From Sphingobacterium bambusae (GTDB lineage Bacteria > Bacteroidota > Bacteroidia > Sphingobacteriales > Sphingobacteriaceae), in contig NZ_CP138332.1 of NCBI RefSeq assembly GCF_033955345.1, forward strand, positions 496,001 through 560,000: DNA of 64,000 bases, read 5' to 3'. Under the pieces are notes generated by a model. It was not told where the DNA came from and searched no databases. It saw only the letters and a program-made list of their open reading frames with translations. Below, piece after piece: positions 7,634 through 16,771 of this stretch. A program made the position numbers and the translations under genes. How positions within the stretch are numbered: the stretch's first letter is position 1; each line of letters opens with the position of its first letter.

Positions 7634-9370
7634 CTAGATTGATCCTTTTAAATATTTATAATATTGTCGCTCTTTATTTGCGAAAAATGTAATGTTGCCA
7701 ATGCTTGGATATCTGACGAAATCCCGAAAAGCAACGCTCTTCCTAATGAAGAAAATAGCATCAAAGTTTTTCTTAAAAGAAGTGAATTCAAAGTTGGCTC
7801 TCTTGAAGCTATATCTGGCTATTGATAAGCTCAAAAATATATTATCTTTAATTTGAGATGTTGGATAAAGAAAACGTTCATAAGGTATTTTCAGGGCACT
7901 AAATGAAAAACTATTTGGAGATAGTTCACTAATGGAGTCGATGGTCACGGCATTCCTACTACAGCTATCTTGAACAAAATTTCCTGTGCCGAAAGAAAAA
8001 TCAATTGCATAATAGCGCTCGCTCTTGGTTTTGTGTAGTAAACTCCCCAAAGTATTGATATATTCCCCTTTTCTAAATAAATCATTTTTTTGTAAGTGTT
8101 TAGAATGTGCTAACACGATCCAAAGCTCATCAGATTTATAAAATTGACTGTACAAATTACTTACTCGCTTAAACATATCCACGTCTCTGTTAAAATAAAA
8201 ATTTTCATTAGGTTTAGAAAGACTATTATTGCCTAAGACGTGAACAAGTAAATCATATGTTTCATTTCCCAAACCTTCAAAAAGAGTTTTAGAATTAGAT
8301 AAAAATGTATGTACTTTAAGAAGATTACCTTGACCAACTTCTTTCAACAATACCTCGGTTTGGTTTGGAGGTAGTAGGTTGGAGAAAATGTCCATCAACG
8401 CATAGCTGGGTAATGAAATAGAATTATCCAAGCCAACCAAATGTACTTTCCGTTTCGATTGAAGATTGAAATTTCGAATCCACTCGAATAATCTAAAATA
8501 TGAGCTTGCGGCAGCAAAAATTTTATTATCCAGATAGTCCTTAACTAGTGTCGTATCATTAATATCTCCTTGAACAAATAGATCATACAACATGGTGTCA
8601 TCAAATGGTAACTCCAATAACACAATTGAACATTTTCTCTGTTGAATAAATTGCTTCAGGACTTCAAATCTCTGCTCAGTTATACTTAAGCTACCATGAG
8701 AACATTCTCCTAAACCAATAATTTGTAACTCGTTGGTTATACCAGGTATGTTGTCTACTGTAAAGGTCTGCCAATCCTTGATCTGGACTGCGTGACTGAT
8801 ATTCAAGTCAGGTACACTTTTTTTAGGAGGAACTAAGACGAATTTTTGAAAATCACCTCTCTCATTATTTAGCTCTATTTCTGCTAAATGGATTTCCTGC
8901 TGAAGGTCAGTATTCCCTTCGTACCTGATCTCGATTTCAATGGCCTTTAAATCCACTGACCCAATTTCAAGCTCAATTGTAGACCATTCTTCCGTTCTCC
9001 TTAAAGATTTTTCTTTACTCAAAATCAATTGTTGACTTTTGTCAAATCCCGCAACTGAGAAAACAAGGTTACTATTGGAGTTGTTTTTTGCCTTTAATCT
9101 CAAACTGATCGGGTGCTTTGTTGATTTCAATAGAGTAATTTCTCTACTTAGCCTAAATGACATTTTTACAGGAGGACCAAAATTTTGAGCTCCGTTTTTT
9201 ATGATTAAATATTCTGGCAATTTTTTTATACTACAATTGGATAGACTTTTTAACCAGTCCCAACTACAAGTATTAAATTTAGAGAAATCAAGATCATACA
9301 CATTCTGTAAATTTTGACCATTCAACGATCCTCCAATTAACATAAAAACTAAAACAATAAATTTTTCCAT
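7634..9370 (-). CDS. Secreted erythromycin-esterase-like protein
   Basis: 578 aa. N-terminal signal peptide (MEKFIVLVFMLIGGSLNG), then a beta-rich domain (about 55-170) resembling a jelly-roll ligand-binding module. An erythromycin-esterase-like (EreA/EreB superfamily) domain follows from about 200. It shows IIGLGECSHGS at 218-227 with Glu222 and His225, VLLELPFDD with the next conserved Glu, VHLVGLDNS, and WIVLAHSKHLQK with further His residues. These correspond to the family's metal-independent hydrolase motifs. The family opens macrolide lactones in some members; most are uncharacterised. No evidence here for antibiotic resistance. The coding strand continues from the broken gene ending at 9425, 54 bp upstream, so the two may have been co-transcribed. 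GC is low. Confidence 0.75.
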   Translation of the reverse strand: MEKFIVLVFMLIGGSLNGQNLQNVYDLDFSKFNTCSWDWLKSLSNCSIKKLPEYLIIKNGAQNFGPPVKMSFRLSREITLLKSTKHPISLRLKAKNNSNSNLVFSVAGFDKSQQLILSKEKSLRRTEEWSTIELEIGSVDLKAIEIEIRYEGNTDLQQEIHLAEIELNNERGDFQKFVLVPPKKSVPDLNISHAVQIKDWQTFTVDNIPGITNELQIIGLGECSHGSLSITEQRFEVLKQFIQQRKCSIVLLELPFDDTMLYDLFVQGDINDTTLVKDYLDNKIFAAASSYFRLFEWIRNFNLQSKRKVHLVGLDNSISLPSYALMDIFSNLLPPNQTEVLLKEVGQGNLLKVHTFLSNSKTLFEGLGNETYDLLVHVLGNNSLSKPNENFYFNRDVDMFKRVSNLYSQFYKSDELWIVLAHSKHLQKNDLFRKGEYINTLGSLLHKTKSERYYAIDFSFGTGNFVQDSCSRNAVTIDSISELSPNSFSFSALKIPYERFLYPTSQIKDNIFLSLSIARYSFKRANFEFTSFKKNFDAIFFIRKSVAFRDFVRYPSIGNITFFANKERQYYKYLKGSI

Positions 9371-9424
9371 AAGTTCCGATTAATAGGGAAAACTCAAAAG
9401 GAGTTTTCCCTAACATATTATCTT

Positions 9425-9990
9425 TTAATAACCGAATGTTCCGCGAATCGTCGAGTCAGTCTTAGCAATAGTGCCGGCTGTACCAGTCTGTGGATCATAG
9501 TAATAGTAATTCTTTGCACTCGCATTTCCAGTTAGCACCCTAACATGCCCTGAGAAACCATCATGTGTTAATACGATGGATTGATATCCGGACATGGACA
9601 TACCATTTGAGCCATTTGGAGTATCTCCAGCACTGGTAAGTCACATTTGAGGTTCGAAACTCACAATGTCGCTCATTAATATTCCAGAAGCCTGCATCGA
9701 AACTGTATTTAAATGGGCATCGGCAAATTAACCTGATTGGCTAACTGACCATTCACCGAAGGCTGACAAGACATCGTTATAACTCTGCCCAGTATCAAAT
9801 GCAATTGCATGAATCGCACAATCGTTTTGGGAACGAAGTCCCACAAAACCAGAGTATCCACCGCTACAGCTTGTTTGTTCTTGAGGAGAAAGTACTTCGT
9901 AACTTTACTCCAGTTCTTCAAAAGCAAGTTTTAGTTTTAATCTGCGGTTAGCCTTTGAATCATTTAATATTTTATATAATCATTAAATTA
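9425..9990 (-). pseudogene. Broken double-glycine-leader / cysteine-peptidase-like gene
   Basis: One minus-strand frame, interrupted by three stops (TAA 9905-9907, TAA 9728-9730, TGA 9641-9643), reads as a coherent protein. First comes a Lys-rich segment LKLKLAFEELE, then SYEVLSPQEQTSCSGGYSG, resembling Bacteroidota natural-product precursor leaders that end in GG. This is followed by SQNDCAIHAIAFDTGQSYNDV and, near the end, HDGFSGHVRVLTG and YYYYDPQTG. The last pieces look like the Cys and His regions of a papain/C39-like cysteine peptidase. The true start is not clear; the frame is open to about 9990 without an ATG. Domain reading is my inference from motifs; presence of the decayed frame is seen directly. 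Confidence 0.5.
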
Positions 9991-10604
9991 TTTAATTTTT
10001 TTGATTTATTTTTAGGCTTAACTAGTACGATGATATACTTGTATCTTATGGTTATAATTTAAAAATTTTAGATTCTATATTATAAGAAATATAAGAGTAT
10101 AATTGTTAATTTATCCTTCATTCATCTTATAATATTGAGACAAATGGAATGGTTGTAAGACAACGTAGTTATCAAAAAATGTAAATCTTATTCCAATATA
10201 CGATTAACTTTACAATTTTTTAGCATATTTCATTTTTGCTTCTCCAAAATCTTTGCAAGAGCAAAGTAGCTATTCCGTAATAGTAAAATATAAACACATT
10301 CGCTATCAGGTAAATTTTTCGAAGCAGAAAAACTCTAGCGATACTGATATAGTATGGGATATTTCTTATTTACGTAGGATTTCATTACTACCCGAGCGTG
10401 AGAACTGACGCGAGTATTGCTAAAATAACACTTATTCAATCGGTCGCCATTTTTATATCATTTTTGATATGTTATTACCAACTATTTACAGTTCTCTAAA
10501 AAGAATAATAAACTAATAAGTTGTTCTATAGAAATCCCTTTCTCTCCGCTATATAACAGGGATCATACCGAACTCTTGGGAACGAAAAAGGATCCTTGAC
10601 CAGC
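9991..10604. other. AT-rich intergenic stretch
   Basis: About 610 bp, very AT-rich, with no open frame of credible coding character on either strand and no RNA gene recognised. It separates the decayed peptidase gene from the 21-bp repeat array. Confidence 0.6.
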
Positions 10605-11253
10605 CAAAAGTAATCACTTGTCGGTCATAAGTAATCACTTGCCAGCCATAAGTGATTACTTGTCAGCCATAAGTAATCACTTGTCAGCCATAAGTAATCA
10701 CTTGTCGGCCATAAGTAATCACTTGCCAGCCATAAGTGATCACTTGTCAGCCATAAGTAATCACTTGTCAGCCATAAGTAATCACTTGCCGGCCATAAGT
10801 AATCACTTGTCGGCCATAAGTAATCACTTGTCAGCCATAAGTAATCACTTGTCAGCCATAAGTGATCACTTGTCGGCCATAAGTAATCACTTGTCAGCCA
10901 TAAGTGATCACTTGTCAGCCATAAGTAATCACTTGTCGGCCATAAGTGATCACTTGTCAGCCATAAGTAATCACTTGTCAGCCATAAGTAATCACTTGTC
11001 GGCCATAAGTAATCACTTGCCAGCCATAAGTAATCACTTGTCGGCCATAAGTAATCACTTGTCGGCCATAAGTAATCACTTGTCAGCCATAAGTAATCAC
11101 TTGCCAGCCATAAGTAATCACTTGTCGGCCATAAGTAATCACTTGCCAGCCATAAGTAATCACTTGTCGGCCATAAGTGATCACTTGTCAGCCATAAGTA
11201 ATCACTTGTCGGTCATAAGTAATCACTTGTCGGCCATAAGTAATCACTTGCCA
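10605..11253 (+). repeat. Tandem array of a 21-bp unit, about 31 copies
   Basis: Unit CATAAGTAATCACTTGTCGGC, repeated head to tail without spacers. Copies differ almost only by transitions at three positions: G[T/C]C, C[A/G]GC and AAGT[A/G]ATC. The G form contains the perfect palindrome AAGTGATCACTT; the A form is one mismatch away. Because the unit is seven codons, one plus-strand frame stays open for 214 codons as a heptapeptide repeat (SNHLSAI), but it has no ATG, no ribosome site and no flanking coding sequence, so I treat it as non-coding. The array ends 24 bp before the IS256-family left end. Confidence 0.9.
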
Positions 11254-11276
11254 TCTGCTTAATCCCCTTTGGCAGT

Positions 11277-12579
11277 ATCCCTTAAAGTGTGTAAAAGGGT
11301 TTTAGTTTTTCAAGATCCTTTCTTCAAATATAAGGCAAAATTGGCCGTACAACATTCCCCAGTTTTTTAGTGGTCTTGTCCATTGCCTTGTAGCATGTTG
11401 TATGGCCAGGAATACAGATTTAGTAATTGCTGCATCTGTTGGAAAGGACATCTTATTTAGTGTATATTTTCTGATTTGTCCATTTAGATTCTCTATCAGG
11501 TTAGTTGTGTATACGATTTTTCTTATTTCTAGAGGAAACCCTAGAAAGACTGTAAGATTCTCCCAATTGTTTTCCCAACCTTTCACGGCATAAGGGTATT
11601 TGTGCTTCCATTTATCTGAAAGGTGTTGCAAGGCAAGCCTTGCTGCCTGCTCATTTGGTGCATTATAAATCGGTTTCATATCCGCTGCGAAAAGCTTTCT
11701 ATCTTTATAGGGCACAAATTTACAGGCATTTCTAACTTGGTGTACGACACATATCTGTGTTTGACATTGCGGGAACACGCTGATAATAGCTTCGGTGAAC
11801 CCTTTGAGATTATCTGTGGCGGTAATCATCACATCCTCTACTCCGCGCGATTTCATATCGGTCAATACACCTAGCCAAAAGGATGCAGATTCGTTTTTCC
11901 CCAACCATAGTCCCATGATTTCTCGATGTCCGTCCGGACGTAGGCCAATAGCCAGATAAATGGTCTTATTGACCACCTTGGAGCCTTCCCTGACCTTGAA
12001 AACAATGCCGTCCATCCAGACCACTAGGTATATAGGCTCTAACGGTCGGTTCTGCCAGGCCACAATATCCTGGTTAACAGCATCGGTAATTCTGGAGATG
12101 GCAGTCGGGGATATCTTGATGTCGTAGATATCCAATATCTGGTTTTCAATATCTGTCGTGCTCATCCCTCGGGAATACAGGGAAATAACCACTTTCTCTA
12201 TCCCCTCAAGCATGTTGTGTCTCTTGGTTACAATGATCGGGTCAAATGAAGCATCACGGTCTCGGGGAACCTTGATCTCCGACTCCCCAAACTTGGACTT
12301 GATCGTCTTTTTTGTAGCCCGTTCCGGAAATTGGGGTTGTCCGATTTCTCGTTTTTCTGATAATCCAAGTGACCATCGAGCTCGGCTTCTAAAAGCTTCT
12401 CGATACCACGCGTTTGAAGCTCGCCTAAAAAACTGAACAATTCCTCTCCATTGCTGAACTGGCTCAATAAATCATCGGTAATGTATTTCTCTTTTTCCAT
12501 TTTTTATCTATCTACAAAGTATGAATTTTTAGCATAGTTAGGAAACTTGAAAAAACAGCAATTACACACTTATAGGGAT
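11277..12579 (-). mobile_element. IS256-family insertion sequence (about 1.3 kb), transposase frameshifted
   Basis: Terminal inverted repeats: ATCCCTTAAAGTGTGTAA starting at 11277 and its imperfect inverse ATTACACACTTATAGGGAT at 12561-12579. Between them lies a single mutator-type transposase on the minus strand, split by a frameshift. Size and organisation match IS256. I see no clear 8-9 bp target duplication. Confidence 0.85.
11302..12500 (-). pseudogene. IS256-family transposase, one-base frameshift
   Basis: The 5' part (12500 to about 12317) reads MEKEKYITDDLLSQF ... LDYQKNEKSDNPNFRNG; the 3' part continues in another frame as TKKTIKSKFGESEI, PRDRDASFDP, then MLEGIEKVVISLYSRGMS. Core motifs of the mutator DDE domain follow: VVWMDGIVFKV (first Asp), GLWLGKNESASFW, MITATDNLKG (second Asp), CQTQICVVHQVRN, and TTNLIENLNGQIRK carrying the final Glu. 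One base is missing near 12316-12321, next to a GGG run. About 400 aa if restored. The inactivating change is either real decay or an assembly error. Confidence 0.88.
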
Positions 12580-12616
12580 GGGGCCCAACTTCGCGGCAAG
12601 CAAATTGACGTAACAT

Positions 12617-12759
12617 GAACAAGATATAGAAAGACCCGATCCGCCAGTAAGCACAGTTACATTCCTTCCAAACACCAGTACACCGAACCGTAGCATATCG
12701 TATTACTGGCGCTATGCCAACCGAGAAGCACTAAATTTCCTAAAAAAAGACTACTTTTA
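12617..12759 (+). pseudogene. C-terminal gene fragment beside the IS
   Basis: An open frame without a start ends in SYYWRYANREALNFLKKDYF and a TAG at 12757-12759. The composition is coding-like and the frame begins close to the IS256 end, so this is probably the tail of a gene cut by the insertion. The parent protein is not recognised. Confidence 0.35.
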
Positions 12760-12783
12760 GCCTTCATCAAAAAGCCCACGCTA

Positions 12784-13272
12784 TTGAAACTACCGTTTGC
12801 CCATTTCATAACATCATTTACCGATAAGCTCTCTCCTAATTCAACACGGCGCAACAATAAGTTAGAAGGTTTGAAATACCTCTTTTGGGGTGGATTTAAT
12901 GTACTGCTAAGCTGGATACTATACTTCGTGACCTATCATTATATCATTTCGAAAAATAACGTGGAGATACTACCCTTTTTAACCATTAGTGGCCATATTT
13001 TTTCTTTCCTGCTGTCTTTCGTCATCACCTTTTTCACCGGTTTTGTATTCAACAATTTCTTGGTCTTCAACAGCGCCAAAAGCGAACCCATCTATAAAAA
13101 GCTGTTCCGCTATTTCCTAGCCAATATGGGATCACTTCTGATCAACTACGTACTACTCAAAATATTTGTTGAATATTTCATGTTCTATCCCACGCCCTCA
13201 CAAATATTGTGCACCTTCATCATCACGATCTATAGCTTTCTCATGCAAAAGAAGTTCACCTTCCGCAAATGA
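12784..13272 (+). CDS. GtrA-like integral membrane protein
   Basis: 162 aa with four predicted membrane helices. GtrA features: FWGGFNVLLSWILYFVTYH, SGHIFSFLLSFVITFFTGFVFNNFLVF, LFRYFLANMGSLLINYVLL, and a last helix ending MQKKFTFRK (the R-KF-x-F end is typical). The family translocates or presents polyprenyl-linked sugars in O-antigen and cell-wall modification. There is no ATG. The TTG at 12784 is a guess, and the frame is open further upstream (RLLLAFIKKPTL), so the true start may lie in the region disturbed by the IS. Confidence 0.75.
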   Translation: MKLPFAHFITSFTDKLSPNSTRRNNKLEGLKYLFWGGFNVLLSWILYFVTYHYIISKNNVEILPFLTISGHIFSFLLSFVITFFTGFVFNNFLVFNSAKSEPIYKKLFRYFLANMGSLLINYVLLKIFVEYFMFYPTPSQILCTFIITIYSFLMQKKFTFRK

Positions 13273-13362
13273 GCAAATCGCGCAAAAAGATAGACCGCGC
13301 TACTGCGGTAAATAGTAAAAACGATAGATCAAAAACTTAATAAAAGGGCCGAAAGTAATGTC

Positions 13363-13530
13363 TTACCCCTCATCAGCAGCCTGCATGCGCCTCAATATGC
13401 GCATCACATACAGAAGAAGCAGAAAAAACACCACCGTTAGCGCTCCCAAAACCGGTAGGCTGTCTGTATTTACGTTCCATGTTGCGACGAACAGGACGAT
13501 TGTCATAAGTAAAAGAATAATAGGTTTCAT
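13363..13530 (-). CDS. Small two-helix membrane protein
   Basis: 55 aa, start ATG at 13530. Two hydrophobic segments (PIILLLMTIVLFVATW and VLGALTVVFFLLLLYVM) joined by a short polar loop, then a basic tail RILRRMQ and acidic end. This hairpin layout is common in Bacteroidota. Function unknown. The coding pattern is good for its length, but a protein this small could be spurious. Confidence 0.5.
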   Translation of the reverse strand: MKPIILLLMTIVLFVATWNVNTDSLPVLGALTVVFFLLLLYVMRILRRMQAADEG

Positions 13531-13795
13531 AATTTGTGTATAGCTTGCACAATGATATGCATTAAATATAAGATCGTCAAAAAAAAAATAAAAAAATATT
13601 AAATCCAGATTATTGTAAAAAAGATGTGATCTAGCCTACACAATTAATCTACATAACAGTATATTAGTCAAACAAATGTAGGCGCGAACAAAGAACATTA
13701 TTTTTTTTCTTATCGTACATCAATGGTTGAACATATTTTATGCATGAAATTTGATTCATCAATAATAAAAAAAAGAACAAAAAATATAAAAGATT

Positions 13796-14320
13796 ATGGC
13801 AACATGGAATTTAGACAAGGCTCACAGCGAGCTCGAGTTCAAAGTTAAACACATGATGATATCCAATGTAAAAGGACAGTTTCAGGACTTCAATGTAACG
13901 GTAGATACAGATTCGGCCGACCTATCTGATGCCCAAGTTACTGTTGAAATAAAGACCAATTCTATCACGACGAAAAATGAGCCGCGCGACCAGCATTTGA
14001 AAAGTGACGAGTTCTTCAATTCGTCTACCTACCCTGATATTACCTTTACCTCGAAGGAAATCACCAAGGTGGATGATGATGAATTTACCCTGCACGGCGA
14101 TCTAACGATCAAAGGCGTGACCAAGCCGGCTGTATTCACCGCAGAGTTTGGCGGTTTGGCAAAAGATCCTTGGGGTAACAAAAAAGCTGGATATACTGTT
14201 TCTGGAAAGATAAATCGTCAAGATTTTGGATTGACCTGGAATGCCGCGCTGGAAACGGGAGGTGTGATGGTCAGCGAAGAGGTACGCTTCCACGCCGATG
14301 TACAGTTTGTATTGGCGTAG
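13796..14320 (+). CDS. YceI family lipocalin-like protein (copy 2)
   Basis: 174 aa, same length and layout as the copy at 6484: ATWNLDKAHSELEFKVKHMM, RDQHLKSDEFFNSSTYPDITF, KGVTKPAVF and GKINRQDFGLTWNAALETGG. No signal peptide, so probably cytoplasmic lipid/isoprenoid binding. A 265-bp AT-rich region precedes it, long enough for a regulated promoter. It ends at a shared terminator with the convergent pirin gene. Confidence 0.9.
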   Translation: MATWNLDKAHSELEFKVKHMMISNVKGQFQDFNVTVDTDSADLSDAQVTVEIKTNSITTKNEPRDQHLKSDEFFNSSTYPDITFTSKEITKVDDDEFTLHGDLTIKGVTKPAVFTAEFGGLAKDPWGNKKAGYTVSGKINRQDFGLTWNAALETGGVMVSEEVRFHADVQFVLA

Positions 14321-14341
14321 TTTAAAGAAGTCCATTTCATA

Positions 14342-14383
14342 CAAAAAGCCTAGCAGATGAACGCATCTGCTAGGCTTTTTGTA
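14342..14383. terminator. Bidirectional terminator between yceI and pirin genes
   Basis: ACAAAAAGCCTAGCAGATG pairs with CATCTGCTAGGCTTTTTGT around a 4-base loop. A/T runs on both sides serve the convergent genes. Confidence 0.85.
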
Positions 14384-14399
14384 TAGTTACGATAACCTA

Positions 14400-15113
14400 C
14401 TAGGCCATCGCCACTTCCATCAACAGAAACTCCGCATCGCTTGTGGCTTTGATGCGCACCTGCTGCGTATCGGTAATGCCGAGTCCATCTCTGTCAGAAA
14501 CTGTCTTCCCGTCCACTTCTATCGTTCCACTTAGGTTGAACACATATAAACCCGTATCTGTCCCTTTAAAGCTATAAACCTGCTCTTGCCCTGCTTCGAA
14601 ATGCGCCAAGCTAAACCAAGCATCCTGATGTAGCCAAAGCCCCTCGTCATTTGGCGACGGCGAAATGACCTGTTGTATTTTATTAAACCTATCCTTGGCG
14701 TCCAAGGTAAGCTGATCATAGCGCGGTGCCACATTAGACTCGTTGGGCGTCACCCAAATCTGCAAAAAGCGAACCTCCTGATCTTTGTTTTTATTGTATT
14801 CACTGTGCGTAATGCCCGATCCGGCACTCATCACCTGCACATCGCCATGGCGGATCACCTCCACGTTGCCCATGCTATCTTTATGCTCCAGATCGCCCAG
14901 CAAGGGGATGGAAATAATCTCCATATTGTGATGCGGATGCGCCCCAAAGCCCATCCCTGCCGCCACCTGATCGTCGTTCAACACGCGCAAGGTACCGAAG
15001 TTCATCCGCTCGGGATCGTAATAGTTGGCGAAGCTAAACGTGTGTTTGGAACGGAGCCATCCGTGATCGGCATGTCCGCGGCTCGCGGCCGCATGAAATA
15101 CATAATTTGCCAT
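14400..15113 (-). CDS. Pirin family protein (quercetinase-type bicupin)
   Basis: 237 aa. Pirin signature SRGHADHGWLRSKHTFSFANYYDP, then AHPHHNMEIISI with metal ligands His59 and His61, and GITHSEYN with His103 and Glu105, the four-ligand set of YhhW-type pirins. The C-terminal half is the second cupin (VFNLSGTIEVDG). Such proteins bind Fe or similar metal; some degrade quercetin, others act as redox-linked regulators. Cytoplasmic. It lies downstream of an aldo/keto reductase on the same strand (83-bp gap). Confidence 0.92.
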   Translation of the reverse strand: MANYVFHAAASRGHADHGWLRSKHTFSFANYYDPERMNFGTLRVLNDDQVAAGMGFGAHPHHNMEIISIPLLGDLEHKDSMGNVEVIRHGDVQVMSAGSGITHSEYNKNKDQEVRFLQIWVTPNESNVAPRYDQLTLDAKDRFNKIQQVISPSPNDEGLWLHQDAWFSLAHFEAGQEQVYSFKGTDTGLYVFNLSGTIEVDGKTVSDRDGLGITDTQQVRIKATSDAEFLLMEVAMA

Positions 15114-15196
15114 AAGTAAACCTTTCTATTATTATCTACCCCACAAAGATGCGACAAAGGCATCACGTAGGCATTGATATAGGATAATGAAATAGC

Positions 15197-16105
15197 CTAC
15201 AAGTGATCCGTATACTGCAGGCGCCGCAAACCGCGCGTTAAGTCGGCTAATACTGCCGGCGAGAGCTGCGCAAGATTACGGCTAGCCTCGCGCAAATCAC
15301 GCAGCTGCGCGAGCGTGCGCACACCTACCGCCGCCACATCGGCCACCTCTTGGCTCAGCACATAGGAAAGCAGTACCTGCGACATAGACATGCCCAGCTC
15401 TTGGGCCACACGTTCCACATTGCGCTTGGCGTGCCCCACCTCGCTAGAGGTCAGCTGCAGATACTTCTCCAACGGCTTATCGATTAACAAGCCCTGCGTC
15501 AGCGCACCACGGCTGATCAAGCCTATACCATTTTTCTGTAACAATGGAAAAACATCTTCTGGCCGCCGATCGAGCAGGCTGTACTGCATCATCACACTCA
15601 CGATATTGGATTTCTCGGTATAGGCACGGATCACATTCGGGCGGATAGAGGATAAACCATAGTAGCGAATTTTTCCCGCTTTTACCAATTCCTCAAAAGC
15701 CTCGATGATCTCATCGATCGGATCGTCGATGGTGCCGCCGTGCAGCTGGTAAAGGTCTATGCAAGAAGTATGCAGGCGCGATAGCGAAGCCTCCACCGTT
15801 TTGATGATATAAGGCTTAGACGCCTTCCAGTCCCAAGTGGTACCATCCGAGCGCCATTGGTTGCCTACTTTCGTGGCAATAACCACTTTGTCGCGCACCG
15901 AACGAAGCGCATGTCCAACAAGCTCTTCATTCATGCCTCGTTCATACAGATCGGCCGTATCAAAGTAATTGATACCCGCATCCACAGCCTCCAGCAAGAT
16001 CTCCGTATTGAGCTTTGTCGTGCCGCCCTTCAGCGACATGCCGCCGATACCGATCGGCGACACCGCTAACGCGGATTTGCCTAATTTAGTTAACTGCATT
16101 CGCAT
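15197..16105 (-). CDS. Aldo/keto reductase
   Basis: 302 aa. Family motifs: SPIGIGGMSL, GINYFDTADLYERGMNEELVG with Asp49 and catalytic Tyr54, VVIATKVG with the Lys, and LYQLHGG with the His. The SDSI-like cofactor region is VGVRTLAQLRDL. Reduces carbonyls with NADPH; substrate unknown. Start ATG 16105 overlaps the FKBP gene by 20 bp (Met3 at 16099 is the alternative), so the two are translationally linked. Full length for the short AKR branch. Confidence 0.9.
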   Translation of the reverse strand: MRMQLTKLGKSALAVSPIGIGGMSLKGGTTKLNTEILLEAVDAGINYFDTADLYERGMNEELVGHALRSVRDKVVIATKVGNQWRSDGTTWDWKASKPYIIKTVEASLSRLHTSCIDLYQLHGGTIDDPIDEIIEAFEELVKAGKIRYYGLSSIRPNVIRAYTEKSNIVSVMMQYSLLDRRPEDVFPLLQKNGIGLISRGALTQGLLIDKPLEKYLQLTSSEVGHAKRNVERVAQELGMSMSQVLLSYVLSQEVADVAAVGVRTLAQLRDLREASRNLAQLSPAVLADLTRGLRRLQYTDHL

Positions 16106-16766
16106 CCTTTATCCCCAGCAACTCAATCTCAAACACCAATGCGCTGTATGGCGGAATATCGCCACCGGCACCACGCTCGCCATAGCCCAGCTCTGAGGGG
16201 ATGTATAGCCTGTACTTAGCACCTACAGACATCAACGGAATCCCCAACTGCCAGCCCCTTATTACGCGATCCAATCCTAAATCTATCGGCTCTCCGCGGT
16301 CATAAGAGCTGTCAAACACCTTACCATTGGCCAATGCGCCTTTGTAGTGCACCGTTACCTCGTCGGTAGCCGTCGGCTTGGCGCCGCTACCTTCCTTCAA
16401 CACCTCATAGTAGAGGCCGTCGCTGAGGTGCTGTACACCCGCCTTATTTTTTATGCTTTCAAAAAAAGTAGTTTCTTCTTTTTTCATGAGGCTCGCTTTC
16501 TCTTCCGCTGCTTTTGCAAAAGCAGCTTTGATAATGCGGATCCCTTCCTCCTGCCCGATCAATCTGCCGGCACCCTGCACGCCATCGTTCAAGCCTTTTA
16601 AAAAGCTCTCCGGGCTAATACTCACCCCATTGCTCGCCAACGACGAACCCACATCAATACCCAATGCGTAAGACACCGAGTCGCTAGCCGATTTCAAATC
16701 CTGTGCACGTCCCGTTACAGCCTGTGTCAAGGCCAATGCCAATACGCAATATCCAATCTTCTTCAT
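16086..16766 (-). CDS. FKBP-type peptidyl-prolyl isomerase, exported
   Basis: 226 aa. Signal peptide (MKKIGYCVLALALTQAVTGRAQ), an N-terminal dimerisation domain of Mip/FkpA type (SVSYALGIDVGSSLASNG ... FLKGLNDG), a helix linker, and a C-terminal FKBP domain from about 125. The FKBP domain has VTVHYKGALANGKVFDSSYDRG, VIRGWQLGIPLMSVG and IPSELGYGERGAGGDIPPYSALVFEIELL, with Tyr, Phe, Asp, Trp and Tyr of the active pocket present. It helps fold periplasmic or outer-membrane proteins. Five bases separate it from the upstream glycosyltransferase gene. Confidence 0.94.
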   Translation of the reverse strand: MKKIGYCVLALALTQAVTGRAQDLKSASDSVSYALGIDVGSSLASNGVSISPESFLKGLNDGVQGAGRLIGQEEGIRIIKAAFAKAAEEKASLMKKEETTFFESIKNKAGVQHLSDGLYYEVLKEGSGAKPTATDEVTVHYKGALANGKVFDSSYDRGEPIDLGLDRVIRGWQLGIPLMSVGAKYRLYIPSELGYGERGAGGDIPPYSALVFEIELLGIKDANAVN

Positions 16767-16771
16767 GTTTT

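Noticed and set aside
7634..9370. Macrolide resistance gene
   Set aside because: Only superfamily motifs are shared with EreA/EreB; it has an extra N-terminal domain and a signal peptide, so a resistance label is not supported.
10605..11253. CRISPR array
   Set aside because: Units are directly adjacent, with no unique spacers, and no cas genes are near.
10618..11262. A 214-codon plus-strand frame coding a repeated SNHLSAI heptapeptide
   Set aside because: It exists because the 21-bp repeat is a multiple of three; there is no ATG, no ribosome site and no non-repeat coding sequence.
12657..12857. Minus-strand frame over the GtrA start
   Set aside because: Overlaps the better-supported plus-strand GtrA protein and has no recognisable features.
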